DNA from: Heracleum sosnowskyi
Taxonomy: Eukaryota > Streptophyta > Magnoliopsida > Apiales > Apiaceae
Direction: 5' to 3'
Assembly (NCBI GenBank): GCA_030848705.1
Contig: CM061238.1
Location: forward strand, 82,236,685 to 82,300,684
DNA: 64,000 nt
Shown here: in pieces, positions 23,790 through 34,084 of the stretch
Layout of the letters: the number at the start of each line of letters is the position of its first letter
Numbering within the stretch: position 1 is the first letter of the stretch
Position numbers and translations under genes: made by a program
Notes under the pieces: model-generated
Databases searched by the model: none
What the model was told of the DNA's origin: nothing
What the model saw: the letters and a program-made list of their open reading frames with translations, nothing else

Positions 23790-25502
23790 CTAGTCAAAAC
23801 CAGAGATCATTCCAAGTTCATTTACCAATCTTGTAAAAGTAGCTTCACTCAAAGGTTTAGTGAAGATATCTGCAAGTTGTTGGTATGTAGACACAAAATG
23901 AAGCTCAATGTTTCCTTCTTCCACATGTTCCCGGATAAAATGATACCTTATGCTGATGTGCTTGGTCATGGAATGCTGTACTGGGTTACCTGTCATAGCA
24001 ATAGCACTTTGGTTATCACAGTAAATAGGTATTTTAGAGTACCTTAACCCATAATCCAGCAACTGATTCTTCATCCACAGAATCTGTGCACAACAGCTAC
24101 CAGCAGCTATATACTCTGCTTCTGCAGTGGATGTGGAAATTGACTTCTGTTTCTTGCTATACCAAGAAACCAATCTGTCACCTAAGAATTGACAGCTTCC
24201 ACTTGTACTTTTTCTGTCTATCTTACAGCCTGCAAAATCTGCATCAGAGTAACCAATTAGCTTAAACTCTGATTCTCTAGGATACCACAAACCCAAGGTT
24301 ATGGTTCCTTTGAGATATTTGAAAATCCTTTTTACAGCTGTTAGATGAGGCTCTCTGGGATCTGCTTGAAATCTTGCACAAAGACATGTGGCATACATGA
24401 TATCAGGTCTACTTGCTGTGAGATACAGAAGAGACCCTATCATGCCTCTACAGGTTGTCATATCCACTGTAGCACCTGTGTCTTTGTCTAGCTTTGTTGC
24501 AGTAGCCATGGGAGTTGGAGCAGATGAACTATCAAGCATACCAAATTTCTTTAGAAGATTTCTGGTATACTTTGCTTGATTGATAAAAATCCCATCATCT
24601 GTTTGCTTGACCTGTAAGCCTAGAAAATAACTAAGCTCTCCCATCATGCTCATTTGGTATCTGGACTGCATAAGCTTTGCAAACTTCTTACAAAGTTTGT
24701 CATTAGTAGATCCAAAAATAATATCATCTACATAAATTTGAACTAAAAGCAAATCATCACCAGAATTGAAATAAAACAAGGTTTTATCAATTGTACCTCT
24801 TGTGAACCCACTTTCTAAAAGAAATTGAGCAAGAGTTTCATACCATGCTCTTGGTGCTTGCTTTAGTCCATATAATGCCTTGTCAAGCCTGTAGACATAA
24901 TCTGGATGCTTGGGATCTACAAATCCTGGTGGTTGTTCAACAAATACTTCTTCTTCAAGCTTCCCATTGAGAAAAGCACTTTTCACATCCATCTGAAAGA
25001 CTTTAAACTTCTTGTGTGCAGCATAGGCCAGAAAAATTCTTATGGCCTCCAATCTTGCAACTGGAGCAAAGGTTTCATCATAGTCAATTCCTTCCTGTTG
25101 TGAATAACCTTTAGCCACAAGTCTAGCCTTGTTTCTTGTAATCACACCTTCACTGTCAGTCTTGTTTCTGAAAACCCACTTTGTACCTACAATTGATCTA
25201 TTCTTTGGTCTAGGTACAAGTGTCCAGACTTCATTTCTTTCAAATTCATTTAACTCTTCTTGCATTGCTGTAATCCAATTAGCATCTTGAAGAGCTTCCT
25301 CCACTTTCTTTGGTTCTGTTTGAGACAAGAAAGCATGATACAGACACTCATTATTTGTTGCACTTCTAGTTCTTACACTAGCATCAGGATCTCCAATTAT
25401 GAGATCAGGTGTGTGTGCCTGTGTCCATTTTCTTGCTGTTGGTAAGTGGTTTCTTGCATCATTATTGGATCCTCCCCCTTGATCCATGCTCTCCTGATTC
25501 AT
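23790..25502 (-). CDS. Copia reverse transcriptase and RNase H (pol C-terminal part, element B)
   Basis: Copia-type RT begins with NEVWTLVPRPKNRSIVGTKW at about residues 91-110. It has FQMDVKSAFLNG (catalytic Asp) and YVDDIIFG, the YxDD active site. RNase H follows with GYSDADFAG, STAEAEYIA and IYCDNQSA. It ends ADIFTKPLSEATFTRLVNELG. The frame is open upstream of the Met used and is reached from integrase only through a frameshift near 25700. It copies element RNA into DNA inside cytoplasmic particles. All catalytic motifs in this segment are present. Ends at 23790 with no read-through into ORF3. Confidence 0.93.
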   Translation of the reverse strand: MNQESMDQGGGSNNDARNHLPTARKWTQAHTPDLIIGDPDASVRTRSATNNECLYHAFLSQTEPKKVEEALQDANWITAMQEELNEFERNEVWTLVPRPKNRSIVGTKWVFRNKTDSEGVITRNKARLVAKGYSQQEGIDYDETFAPVARLEAIRIFLAYAAHKKFKVFQMDVKSAFLNGKLEEEVFVEQPPGFVDPKHPDYVYRLDKALYGLKQAPRAWYETLAQFLLESGFTRGTIDKTLFYFNSGDDLLLVQIYVDDIIFGSTNDKLCKKFAKLMQSRYQMSMMGELSYFLGLQVKQTDDGIFINQAKYTRNLLKKFGMLDSSSAPTPMATATKLDKDTGATVDMTTCRGMIGSLLYLTASRPDIMYATCLCARFQADPREPHLTAVKRIFKYLKGTITLGLWYPRESEFKLIGYSDADFAGCKIDRKSTSGSCQFLGDRLVSWYSKKQKSISTSTAEAEYIAAGSCCAQILWMKNQLLDYGLRYSKIPIYCDNQSAIAMTGNPVQHSMTKHISIRYHFIREHVEEGNIELHFVSTYQQLADIFTKPLSEATFTRLVNELGMISGFD

Positions 25503-25684
25503 ATGTTGACTTTCTGCAGCATCTGTGGCTCCCCCTGAATTGGATGGCTCAGAGTTTGAACTGTCAGAGTTTGAATCAGTTTCCTCAACTGACTCACTTG
25601 CTGTGTCTTGTTGAGCTTCTTCACGCTCCCCCTCAACTGGTTCTCTATTTTGTTCAATTTGAGAATTTCCAGTTTCTCCAGTAT

Positions 25685-26395
25685 TTACCAGTAGAGGTTC
25701 AGAGTATGCTTAGAGTTTGTCAGACCAGCTTCATCAGAGTTTACATCATCAGAGAATAAATCTTCATTTTCAAAACGTAGTTGATCATATACATTTTCAT
25801 CTTCAAGTCCAGTTATTTTCTTGTCATCAAATGACACATGTATGGATTCCATGATCACTTTAGTTCTCAGATTGTAGACTCTGAATGCTTTTGTTGACAA
25901 TGGATAGCCAACAAAGATTCCTTCATCAGCTTTTAACTCGAACTTGGTCAACTGTTCAGGATGAGTCTTCAACACAAAGCATTTGCATCCAAATATATGA
26001 AAATATTTCAAATTTGGCTTCTTATTTTTCACCATCTCATATGGTGTTTTCCCATGCTTGTTGATCAGTGTAGCATTTTGAGTAAAACAAGCAGTTTGAA
26101 CAGCTTCTGCCCAGAAATAAGTTGGCAATTTTGCTTCGTCAAGCATAGTTCTAGCAGCTTCAATTAAAGTTCTGTTCTTTCTTTCAACTACACCATTTTG
26201 CTGTGGAGTTCCAGGTGCAGAAAATTCTTGTTTCACTCCTCTTTCCTTGCAGAAAGCTTCCATTATTGAGTTTCTGAATTCAGTTCCATTATCACTCCTT
26301 ATAATTGTGACTTTGTGCTGTGATCCTTTGTCCAACAGATTTACATGATCCATCAGAGTTTGAGCAGTTTCATCCTTCTTTGATAAGAAATACAC
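25685..26395 (-). CDS. Copia integrase catalytic core (element B), frameshifted at both sides
   Basis: Residues of the DDE core are visible: VTIIRSDNGTEFRN (second Asp) and SAPGTPQQNGVVERKNRTL (Glu). They are followed by the copia GKTPYEMVKNKKPNLKYFHIFG and FVGYPLSTKAFRVYN regions. The first codon is GTG in the track frame and no own start is expected, since integrase is cut from a polyprotein. The first Asp (LLHVDLFGPV) lies in the preceding frame, 26353-27198. The break near 26395 falls just after LVIVDEY. The downstream break near 25700 leads to the RT frame. Confidence 0.88.
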   Translation of the reverse strand: MYFLSKKDETAQTLMDHVNLLDKGSQHKVTIIRSDNGTEFRNSIMEAFCKERGVKQEFSAPGTPQQNGVVERKNRTLIEAARTMLDEAKLPTYFWAEAVQTACFTQNATLINKHGKTPYEMVKNKKPNLKYFHIFGCKCFVLKTHPEQLTKFELKADEGIFVGYPLSTKAFRVYNLRTKVIMESIHVSFDDKKITGLEDENVYDQLRFENEDLFSDDVNSDEAGLTNSKHTLNLYW

Positions 26396-27198
26396 CCATG
26401 TATATCTATATATTCATCAACAATTACTAGAGCATATTTCTTTCTGCCCATAGACATCACATTCACTGGTCCAAAGAGATCAACATGTAGAAGATGATAA
26501 GGTTCCACTACTGAAGATTCAGATTTGCTCTTGAAAGATGACTTCATTTGCTTGGCCTTTTGACAAGAATCACATAGGCCATCTAGACTGAGTATTGATT
26601 TTGGGAGTCCCCTTACAAGATCCTTTCTTATTAGCTCATTGATGTTGTTCAAATTGAGATGAGAGAGCTTCTTATGCCATTTCCAACTCTCTTCATTTGA
26701 CATTCTTGCAGACAGACACACTGTTTTTCCATCAGAGTTTGTTACCAAACTTGCTTCATAAATGTTGTTGCGCCTGTGTCCAACTAGAACAACTTTTCCA
26801 GTAGATTTACTGATAACTTCACAGTGTTCAGTATGAAAATCTACATGGTTTCCTCTGTCACAGATTTGACTCACAGATAGCAGATTATGCTTGAGTCCTG
26901 AGACTAGAGCTACATTAGTGATGATGACACTTCCAAGATTGATATTGCCATATCCCATAGTACGTCCTATGTTGCCATCTCCATAGGAAACCTTTGGGCC
27001 AGCCTTTTCCTCAAAATCTGATAGCAGGGCTTTATTTCCAGTCATGTGTCCTGAGCATCCACTGTCCAAGATAAGGGTGCTCTCTTTTATGCCCTGCAAA
27101 CACAACCAATTACAAAGAGTTAGTTTTAAGGACCCAGACTTGCTTGGATCCTTTGGCTTTCTTAACAGTGTTAGCTTTTGTAGCGGAATCACTATCAA
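26353..27198 (-). CDS. Copia protease and N-terminal integrase (element B)
   Basis: The retropepsin motif LILDSGCSGHMTG is near residues 42-54. The gag-pre-integrase region follows with WHKKLSHLNLNNINELIR and the zinc site completed by CDSCQKAKQ. Then comes the integrase first Asp in HVDLFGPV. This frame overlaps the gag frame by about 88 nt (27110-27198) and is shifted +1 relative to it. No ATG is present at the 5' end, so expression as a gag fusion is expected. Whether the shift is programmed or a mutation cannot be told here. Confidence 0.88.
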   Translation of the reverse strand: MIVIPLQKLTLLRKPKDPSKSGSLKLTLCNWLCLQGIKESTLILDSGCSGHMTGNKALLSDFEEKAGPKVSYGDGNIGRTMGYGNINLGSVIITNVALVSGLKHNLLSVSQICDRGNHVDFHTEHCEVISKSTGKVVLVGHRRNNIYEASLVTNSDGKTVCLSARMSNEESWKWHKKLSHLNLNNINELIRKDLVRGLPKSILSLDGLCDSCQKAKQMKSSFKSKSESSVVEPYHLLHVDLFGPVNVMSMGRKKYALVIVDEYIDIHGCISYQRRMKLLKL

Positions 27199-29422
27199 CA
27201 GAGTTTAAACTAACATTGTCAGACTTTACACTTGCAGAGTTTGCCCTAACCCACTTCAAGTTGGGTTTTGGCTCATAATAGTTGTGATAAATAGCATGAT
27301 AACTCTTGCAAGTATAAATGGAATGCCAAGTGCTTCCACAGTGTGTGCATAAAGTCTGTGGTCTAATCCTAACATCATCATTCTTTACTCTAGACTTGGA
27401 GGGTAAAGAATTGATATTTTTGTTCTTTGTGCAAAAATTAGCAAGATGGTTAGCACTACCACAATTATAACATGTTTTTCTTGGAGCTACTGATGTAGGC
27501 AGTTGATTATTCCTTTTATTTATGCCTACTTTTCCATTCCTATTCTTCTTGGACCCTTTTGGTTTCATGGCAGACTTTACCTCTTTGAGCTTATGATTGA
27601 ACTGTTTTCCTGTCATCAAGCCAACATTAACCTGTTTTTCACAGGTTTTTACTGGCTTTCTAACAGCTTCTATTTCCATAAGATTTTCTGTTATAATATT
27701 TTCTTGTCTTTCACAAGTTTCATCTGATTCCATATCAGCTTCTCTTACTACAACAGATTTTAACTTATTGGACTCTGGAACAAATTTCACAGGTTTAAGT
27801 TGTGGTTTAACCTTAACCTTGTCTTTAAACCTAAGTTCATCATTTTCACAATAGCCTAAACCTACAGAATCTGTTTGAAACACTTGATGAGTGTCTCTTC
27901 CAGAGTTTGTCCAAGTTTTAATCACTTTCCTCTCTTTTTCTAACTCAGACTCTATTTGCCTATATCTTTTAAGCAATTCTTGTTCAACATAAACAGCATC
28001 ATCTCTCTCCTTTTGAACTTGTTGCATGTTAACAAGCTTCTCTTCAAGAAATTTATTTCTTTCTTTGAGACCTAGATTCTCATATTTTATTCTCTCATTC
28101 TCTAAAGTCTGATCCCTATAACTAACATGTATGCTTTTAAGATAAATTCTTAATTCAGATATATCATCAATATCATAAGCATAAGTTGTTAGAGGTACCT
28201 TATTTTCAGATGAGTCAGCTTCATCTCTACCAATTGCCATGAGAGCATAATTGATTCCCTCATCTGAGTCTGAAGTGTCTGCCCAGTCTTTGCCTTTTGA
28301 GATGAGTGCTTTTTCAGTTTTTCCTTTCTTGCACTCTGGAGCATAGTGACCCATCTCTTTGCACTTGTAGCACTGGATCTCAGATTTGTCCTTCTTTCCA
28401 GACTTGGTATCCCTTCCATCAGACTTTCTGAAATTCTTTCTTTCAAAATTTGAGTCTTTCCTAGAGAATCTTTTTCCTTTCTTGAAATTCTTGAATCCCA
28501 TCTTTTTGAAGGTCTTCACCATCAAGGCAGCCATTTGCATCATCTGTTCTTCATCATCCTCAGAGTCAGAAGCTTCATCAGAGTTTGATGACTCACTTTC
28601 AGATTTAATGACTAAAGCCTTTCCTTTGGCTTTCTTCCTTGATGATTCCTTCTTGATGGGCTTCTCCTCAACTTTGAGAGCAACAGATTTTGTCTTCTTG
28701 CTTGATCTTCTGTTTCTTTGTTCTATCTCCAATTCATGAGTTTTCAGTAATCCATAAATCTCATCAAGTTCAGTTTCAGCAAGTTCGTAATTATCTCTTA
28801 TAGTTGTTGTCTTCAAATCCCATCTTTCAGGTAAAGATAAGAGAAATTTGAGATTTGATTCTTCAAGATCATATTCTTTATCAACTAGAGATATATCATT
28901 CAACAGTTTACAGAATCTGTCATATGTCTCAGTCAAGGTTTCATTGGTTCTTGAATCAAAGTGCTCATATTCCTGAGTGAGTATAGTTTTCCTGTTCTTC
29001 TTTATAGCAGAGGTTCCTTGACATCTAACTTCCAAAGCATCCCAGATCTCTTTTGCAGTTTTGCATCCAATAACTCTGTTAGACATAACATTATCTAAAG
29101 CACTATGGAGTAGATGTGTAACCTTTGCATCTTTTGCAAACGATGAGATGTCTTCAGGAGTGTAGTCCTTCTTCTCCTTTGGAATTGTCTTTTGATCTTC
29201 ACCAGCAACAACTGTTGACAACTTAGTTGGTTTATGAGGACCATCATAGATTCTATCAAGGTATTCTGGATCTGTGGCTTCCAGAAACATGGTCATCTTC
29301 ACCTTCCAAATTGGATATTCTGCTGGCCTGAGAATTGGAACCCTGATTGACTCATATCGACTCACAGAAGCAGGTTTCACTTGTTCAGTCTTTGGAGCAT
29401 CAGCTTGATTTTCCTCAGTCAT
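27110..29422 (-). CDS. Copia gag (element B), 770 codons
   Basis: ATG at 29422 lies 45 bp after the primer site. The gag core (residues about 20-240) contains YPIWKVKMTMFLEATDP and AKEIWDALEVRCQGT. A lysine/serine-rich linker is followed by a CCHC knuckle, CYKCKEMGHYAPEC, near residue 350. A coiled-coil-like stretch lies at about 440-510 (NERIKYENLGLKERNKFLEE). Two further Cys/His knuckles are visible, CYNCGSANHLANFC and CTHCGSTWHSIYTC. Three knuckles and about 770 residues is long for copia gag but usual for SIRE/Maximus. It would form the RNA-packaging shell. Confidence 0.92.
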   Translation of the reverse strand: MTEENQADAPKTEQVKPASVSRYESIRVPILRPAEYPIWKVKMTMFLEATDPEYLDRIYDGPHKPTKLSTVVAGEDQKTIPKEKKDYTPEDISSFAKDAKVTHLLHSALDNVMSNRVIGCKTAKEIWDALEVRCQGTSAIKKNRKTILTQEYEHFDSRTNETLTETYDRFCKLLNDISLVDKEYDLEESNLKFLLSLPERWDLKTTTIRDNYELAETELDEIYGLLKTHELEIEQRNRRSSKKTKSVALKVEEKPIKKESSRKKAKGKALVIKSESESSNSDEASDSEDDEEQMMQMAALMVKTFKKMGFKNFKKGKRFSRKDSNFERKNFRKSDGRDTKSGKKDKSEIQCYKCKEMGHYAPECKKGKTEKALISKGKDWADTSDSDEGINYALMAIGRDEADSSENKVPLTTYAYDIDDISELRIYLKSIHVSYRDQTLENERIKYENLGLKERNKFLEEKLVNMQQVQKERDDAVYVEQELLKRYRQIESELEKERKVIKTWTNSGRDTHQVFQTDSVGLGYCENDELRFKDKVKVKPQLKPVKFVPESNKLKSVVVREADMESDETCERQENIITENLMEIEAVRKPVKTCEKQVNVGLMTGKQFNHKLKEVKSAMKPKGSKKNRNGKVGINKRNNQLPTSVAPRKTCYNCGSANHLANFCTKNKNINSLPSKSRVKNDDVRIRPQTLCTHCGSTWHSIYTCKSYHAIYHNYYEPKPNLKWVRANSASVKSDNVSLNSVDSDSATKANTVKKAKGSKQVWVLKTNSL

Positions 29423-29466
29423 GATTATACTTGTATTGTTGATCGAAAACTGTATATATTAAACAG

Positions 29467-29484
29467 CCTTGGCTCTGATACCAA
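29467..29484 (-). other. Primer-binding site of element B
   Basis: The minus strand reads TTGGTATCAGAGCCAAGG just inside the 5' LTR, matching plant initiator-Met-tRNA sites. Confidence 0.92.
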
Positions 29485-29485
29485 T

Positions 29486-29979
29486 TGTTAGGCCTAATAC
29501 AGTATAATCAAATATATATGAGAATAACAATAATCAAGAACACTGTTTATGAATCAAGAAACTGTAATAGTATTAACAGCTTCTCTCTTTATGATGTTAA
29601 TGAATCACAAAGAGCTTCTAGGTTACAAGAATAATAATCAATAATCGCATCCCTTCTAGGGATAACCTATCTGTGTTTATATAATACACAGCTACATACA
29701 ATCCATCTCTAATTGATATTGCTATAAGTTAGCTATACAGTTCATATCAATTAAGGATTGCTTCTTATCTTCTATTCCGTTTCCTTAGCTGTATCAATAT
29801 ATTCTGCTTCTTTCCATCTTCAGAATATATTGCTTCTAGAATATTCAATTCAGCACCGACAGCTAATTCAACTATCACCACGTCAGACTTTAACAAACTC
29901 TGACTGGCTTCAATGTAAACTCTGATGATCACTTGTTGCTTAAACACTGATGAACAAACGTCAGCAATTATATCTAACA
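29486..29979 (-). repeat. 5' LTR of element B
   Basis: 494 bp, start and end as in the 3' copy. A TATATAAA box on the minus strand lies at about 29676-29683, a plausible promoter for gag-pol. Confidence 0.94.
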
Positions 29980-31167
29980 CATTAATTTGATCAAGCCTCA
30001 GTGAAGTTTTCAAGAAAGTGGATTTATTAAAGTGACAGAGATTTCAAGAGTGTGACAGCAAAGGTACAGGTTACAGTGGTTCATTGAAAGGAGTTAAAGA
30101 GAAGAGAATCAGAGTTTTCAAGGTCAAAAATGAAGAACAACCAGTGAAGTTAGTCGCTCATGAACCAGACAGTACATCGAGCGTCAACAACAGTCAGTGG
30201 TAGTTTATCATTAATTAAAGTCGTTCTCTGGACTATTTCTTTATTTAAGAAATTAGTTTTTATTCTCCTTTAATTATCTATTTCATTTAATTAATTTAAC
30301 TAATAAATTAATTCATTCAGAATTAATTTATTTGGTAAATTAACTAAGTAGATAAATTAAATTAGAATTAATTCTAATATTCTAAAATCAGAAAGACTAA
30401 AAGTAATTTTAGAAAGACTATTTTGGTAGTCTTGCCGAAAGTCTTTCTGGAATTACTTAGTATTTTAGAAATGATTTCTATAATTAATTTAGTCTTACCG
30501 AAAGTCTTTATAGACTTAGGATAGTCTTTATGAAAATAGAAATAGTCTTTCTATGTACTAAAATAGAATTTCTGATAAAAGGAATAGTCTTTATGCTTTA
30601 GTTTTGTTAGTCTTTCTACTTTAATAAAGTAGATTACACGTGCGTTAACCAATTGACAAGTGGCTTGGTGTTAAATAGAAAAGATCAAGATAGAAGCAAG
30701 ATACTTAACAATATTACATCTTCAACAGAAAGTTTCTGTCAAGAAAAAGGTTACTGCCGAATCAAATTTCAAGAACAAGAAAAGATTTCTAATAATCAAA
30801 AGTTACATTCATACCATTAGAAATCATTTGCTTGGATTGTATTGACTATCTAGCGGATCTTTATCCCTAGAACGAATCTCGAACTATCATTTATCGTTAT
30901 ATCTTTTTATTACAAAAATAGATAAATTTATGTCGAATTTATTCTAGATTTGTTTTAATTAGTTTGAGATTTTATTTTGTAAGCAATACCAAAAATTGTA
31001 ACACCTTTCAAGTTTAATATTAGTTATATTTAACTTGAATTCTGTTTCATTTAATTCCGCACCAATTTGTCATTGAACTATTTTATTCATAAACGGACAA
31101 ATTCGATAAAACGGTATAGTTTGTATTCAACCCCCCTTCTACAAACTTATCGGGACCTAACACAAAC

Positions 31168-33649
31168 TCACAAGCTTCTGGTTGTGAGTATATAACAACT
31201 ATGCATGTAACCATATAGTTCATGTATCAATCATATAATATCTTAATGGCCCATATTTGAAGTTTTATAATTTATTCCGAAAGATGATAGATTCATAATC
31301 TATTTTTGTTGGTGATCAATTTTCCTTATAAACAAATATACCTGAGGAGAATTTACCGGTTTTTCAACGAACGTCCATATAAAATTTCAATTATCATTCA
31401 CATAAAATCAGAATGACTTAGCCCGTAACTATAAATTTTTAGCAAACTTCTAGTTTACTATAAGATATTTTCATAAAAGTTTGTGCGTTATAAAATTAGT
31501 GGATGATTTCAAAACATTTCTCCGAAGTACTTTTAGTACCTTGAGTTAACTCAAGACTCGATGTGGTCTATTAATCATCAACTAAAATTTTTCTATCACT
31601 TGGGAGAGTACAATCACATCAATATAATGAGACATCCAATATATACAATACTCCCCCTTTGGATGACTCATATATGCTGTATAGTACTGACCCTGTATAC
31701 TACTTGGGGAAGTTATAAATTTTTATAATAAATCAACCACAAGGATCAAGATATCAACTTATAAATCATAATTTCACTATCATTTATATGGATTTATCTT
31801 CCAGGGATATTGTCAAATTAAAATTCAGAAAATTTTATCATCCTTATGAAATATTATCTCAATGTTGTATTTATGACAAATATCCTATTAAAAGAAAAAC
31901 AATTCTTCATGAATTCTATAGGACCAAACACATAAAAAAAAGTGTCATATAGAAAAATTTTGTTCACATTTGCAAAACGTCTGGTCATTATTTCGCACAC
32001 AACTTCTAGTTGTAATTTTCGCAACTTCTGGTTGCCATCAATATCAAGTAATTATAAAAGAGCATAAAACTCAAGTTTTGAATAAATTTATCATGTAATA
32101 TCAATTAAAATCAAATTTATAAATCATATAATGATAACACAACACTACCATATATTATATATATCACAAGCAAGACTTCACAAAAAAAATATTTATAATA
32201 TTAAACTCTCATTTATTTGAAGCAAGCATAAAACATTTAAATATGTGGATAAGATGGCAGAGTAGAATTAAAATATTATGTACATAGTTCAGTCACAAGA
32301 TGTCTCATTTTTATATACTTATTCAGTTCTCAATACCCCCTTTTTTTTTGCACAATTTTAAATCATAACCATCAATTTTCTTTGCATCAATGTATAATAA
32401 CATCACTCAATATATTTTTACTGCAATCATATCGCAATATCTATAATATTTTGTGTGAGTTCTACAAAAGCATAATAAGATAAACACAAATAGAAGTGCA
32501 CATCGAAATAATTTAATAAGCATGTTAAAAATACACATAAACGTGAAAATCTTAACACTACTTACATATCAACATAATTGTATATACGGAGAATATTAAA
32601 ACTCTATACATTATCTTACTCCAAAAATAACACTATGTACATGAACAAAATCAGATTTGACCGTCATGAAGATAGACGATTTTTAATAATTAAATGATTA
32701 TATTTGAAAATACATTGATCCAATGTCACAAAACAAAATATCGAACAAAATAAACCATCAAACATAAAAATCAGAACCGACAAGTCCGAAAGAAAGCCAA
32801 TTTACACTATTAAGATGAACTCAAATCAAAAAGTGCAAAAGACGAAACTTGTAGACAATTCCGAGACCTTTCCAGAATGGTAAGGCATGTCACAAACAAA
32901 GATGTAACGAATTCGGAAACAATTAAAATACGGACTGCCAGAACAGAATCAGCCCCTGATCACAACGATAATTTGATGTTTACGATACCGAAATCACATA
33001 ATTTGACAATGGAATATGAACACAAAACGCAGAGATCGAAACAAGCTTTCCAGAATGATATTACTCGTAATTATTGGATAAAAGCTTGATAGGGCAGATT
33101 TGAACATGTATACAAGCAGAATTATGAAAAACACAAAGAACGAAAGTTGCAGATAATCGAAATATCTTTCCAACGAGTCCAAAATCATAACATTTTGATA
33201 AATAATGAATTAGCTACGAATTTTTCCGAAATACCTAAAATATATAGATTTCGATGTAAAACAAATTCAATATGATTTTTTCGGAAAATGTAAATTAGCA
33301 TAACTCATACAAACACACATTTAGAACAATGCAATGAAAAAGAAGAGAACGATAAAGGGGATGCGTACCTTTTAATCTTAAAATAAGTATTGGTTAATCC
33401 TCTTTGGATTTCTCACTTTAAAATTTGAAATGAGTAAGAAAGAACCTTTAGTCGATGATCATAAGAACAACTTGTATCTCTTAACGCACCTTAAACAATC
33501 AACCACTTCCTCTAGCTAATATGGCTTGGAGCTAAAGTTCCACTAGGATACCAAAACAATCTTTCATGTTTGTAAAAGTTAATCAACTTCATAGATATAA
33601 GGTCCACCATCGTAATGACGGAGCGAAAGAGCTACTCGTGCTGGTAACG
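31168..33649 (-). pseudogene. 5' internal part of element A (leader and gag region), decayed
   Basis: This is the continuation of element A beyond solo LTR C. The CTTCTGGTTG-type words seen at 31170-31190 and 31985-32040 also occur in the left part of A (about 17810), supporting continuity. No open frame with a recognisable gag domain remains; the small open frames at 32877-33188 show no homology cue. It ends at a primer-site candidate at 33629-33649. Confidence 0.5.
33629..33649 (-). other. Primer-binding site candidate of element A
   Basis: On the minus strand CGTTACCAGCACGAGTAGC directly follows the LTR end ...ATAACA. It is not the initiator-Met 3'-end site used by the other copia elements here; the priming tRNA was not identified. 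Confidence 0.5.
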
Positions 33650-34084
33650 TGTTATATAATATATATATGGGTCATTGCTCCATGAAGAACACTCTTATAT
33701 AAAGAACACCATAGAATCTTACATAAATTGCATGTTGATTCTAATTTTCTCACCAAAAAAGGTTTATTACGAATAAAAATAGAATCTAACAAAAAATTAG
33801 AATCAAATAAAACATGATTACATGTAATTTCATTGTTATAAATATATATACAGGATTCTGTACTGGATTCTATACTGGATTATATGTAATGTTTAATTTT
33901 TAAATTTAGATGAGATTCTACGTTAAATTCGATATGTTATGCTTAATTGTTGTTCAATTTTATGATTCTAATTTTAAAAAATCAATTTTTATGAAAAATA
34001 AAGTGTTTATGATGGTGTTCTTTATTGTTCTTTATATAAGGTGTTCTTCCTAGAGTGCAACTCTCTATATATATATATATAACA
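33650..34084 (-). repeat. 5' LTR of element A, disrupted by a MITE
   Basis: The inner edge TGTTATATAATATATATAT matches the corresponding edge of the 3' LTR (15903). The outer edge is ATAACA followed by CAGTT. Almost everything between is a MITE (33669-34065), so most of the original LTR is gone. Confidence 0.65.
33669..34065. mobile_element. MITE with about 40-bp imperfect terminal inverted repeats
   Basis: The left end GGGTCATTGCTCCATGAAG then AACACTCTTATATAAAG is mirrored by the complement of CTTTATATAAGGTGTTC then TTCCTAGAGTGCAACTC. It sits in TA repeats, so the exact target duplication is ambiguous (a 9-bp Mutator-type one is possible). No coding capacity. Confidence 0.65.

Larger units (their letters stand above)
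18921..29979 (-). mobile_element. SIRE/Maximus-type copia element B, full length and young
   Basis: 11,059 bp with two 494-bp LTRs (18921-19414 and 29486-29979) that differ at about two sites, and a perfect TSD CATTA (18916-18920 and 29980-29984). Minus-strand order is 5' LTR, primer site, gag, protease-integrase-RT-RNase H, a 1.6 kb spacer, an additional ORF, polypurine tract and 3' LTR. An extra ORF behind pol is characteristic of the SIRE/Maximus lineage. Despite LTR near-identity the pol frame is broken at three points, so this copy probably moved with help or was damaged recently, or the assembly has small errors. Confidence 0.95.
18737..31162 (-). mobile_element. Solo LTR C, interrupted by element B
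   Basis: Plus-strand ends are TGAAAGGCAT (18737) and GGGACCTAACA (31162). The flanks are CAAAC on both sides (18732-18736 and 31163-31167), a perfect 5-bp TSD. On the minus strand it starts TGTTAGGTCCCGATAAG, a start common among plant copia LTRs. Without element B it is about 1.36 kb (18737-18920 plus 29985-31162). No primer site, polypurine tract or coding sequence of its own was found, so it is a solo LTR inserted in element A. The part 30200-30660 is rich in AGTCTTTCTA/AGAAAGACTA words. Confidence 0.75.
15903..34084 (-). mobile_element. Old copia element A, carrying nested insertions
   Basis: Both outer ends are TGTTAT...ATAACA and are flanked by CAGTT (15898-15902 and 34085-34089). On the minus strand the 5' LTR is at 33650-34084 (disrupted by a MITE) and the 3' LTR at 15903-16134. 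The polypurine tract lies just inside the latter. Internal sequence is 16135-18736 and 31168-33649, about 5.1 kb without the nested solo LTR C and element B. Pol is heavily decayed. The segment beside the polypurine tract has the TTTTTCC...CACAGGGTTTTTCCTAG character of copia 3' ends. Confidence 0.8.

Noticed and set aside
27091..27112. Possible intron at the gag-pol joint of element B
   Set aside because: The GT and AG are only 20 nt apart, below any plant intron size, and removal does not restore the frame.
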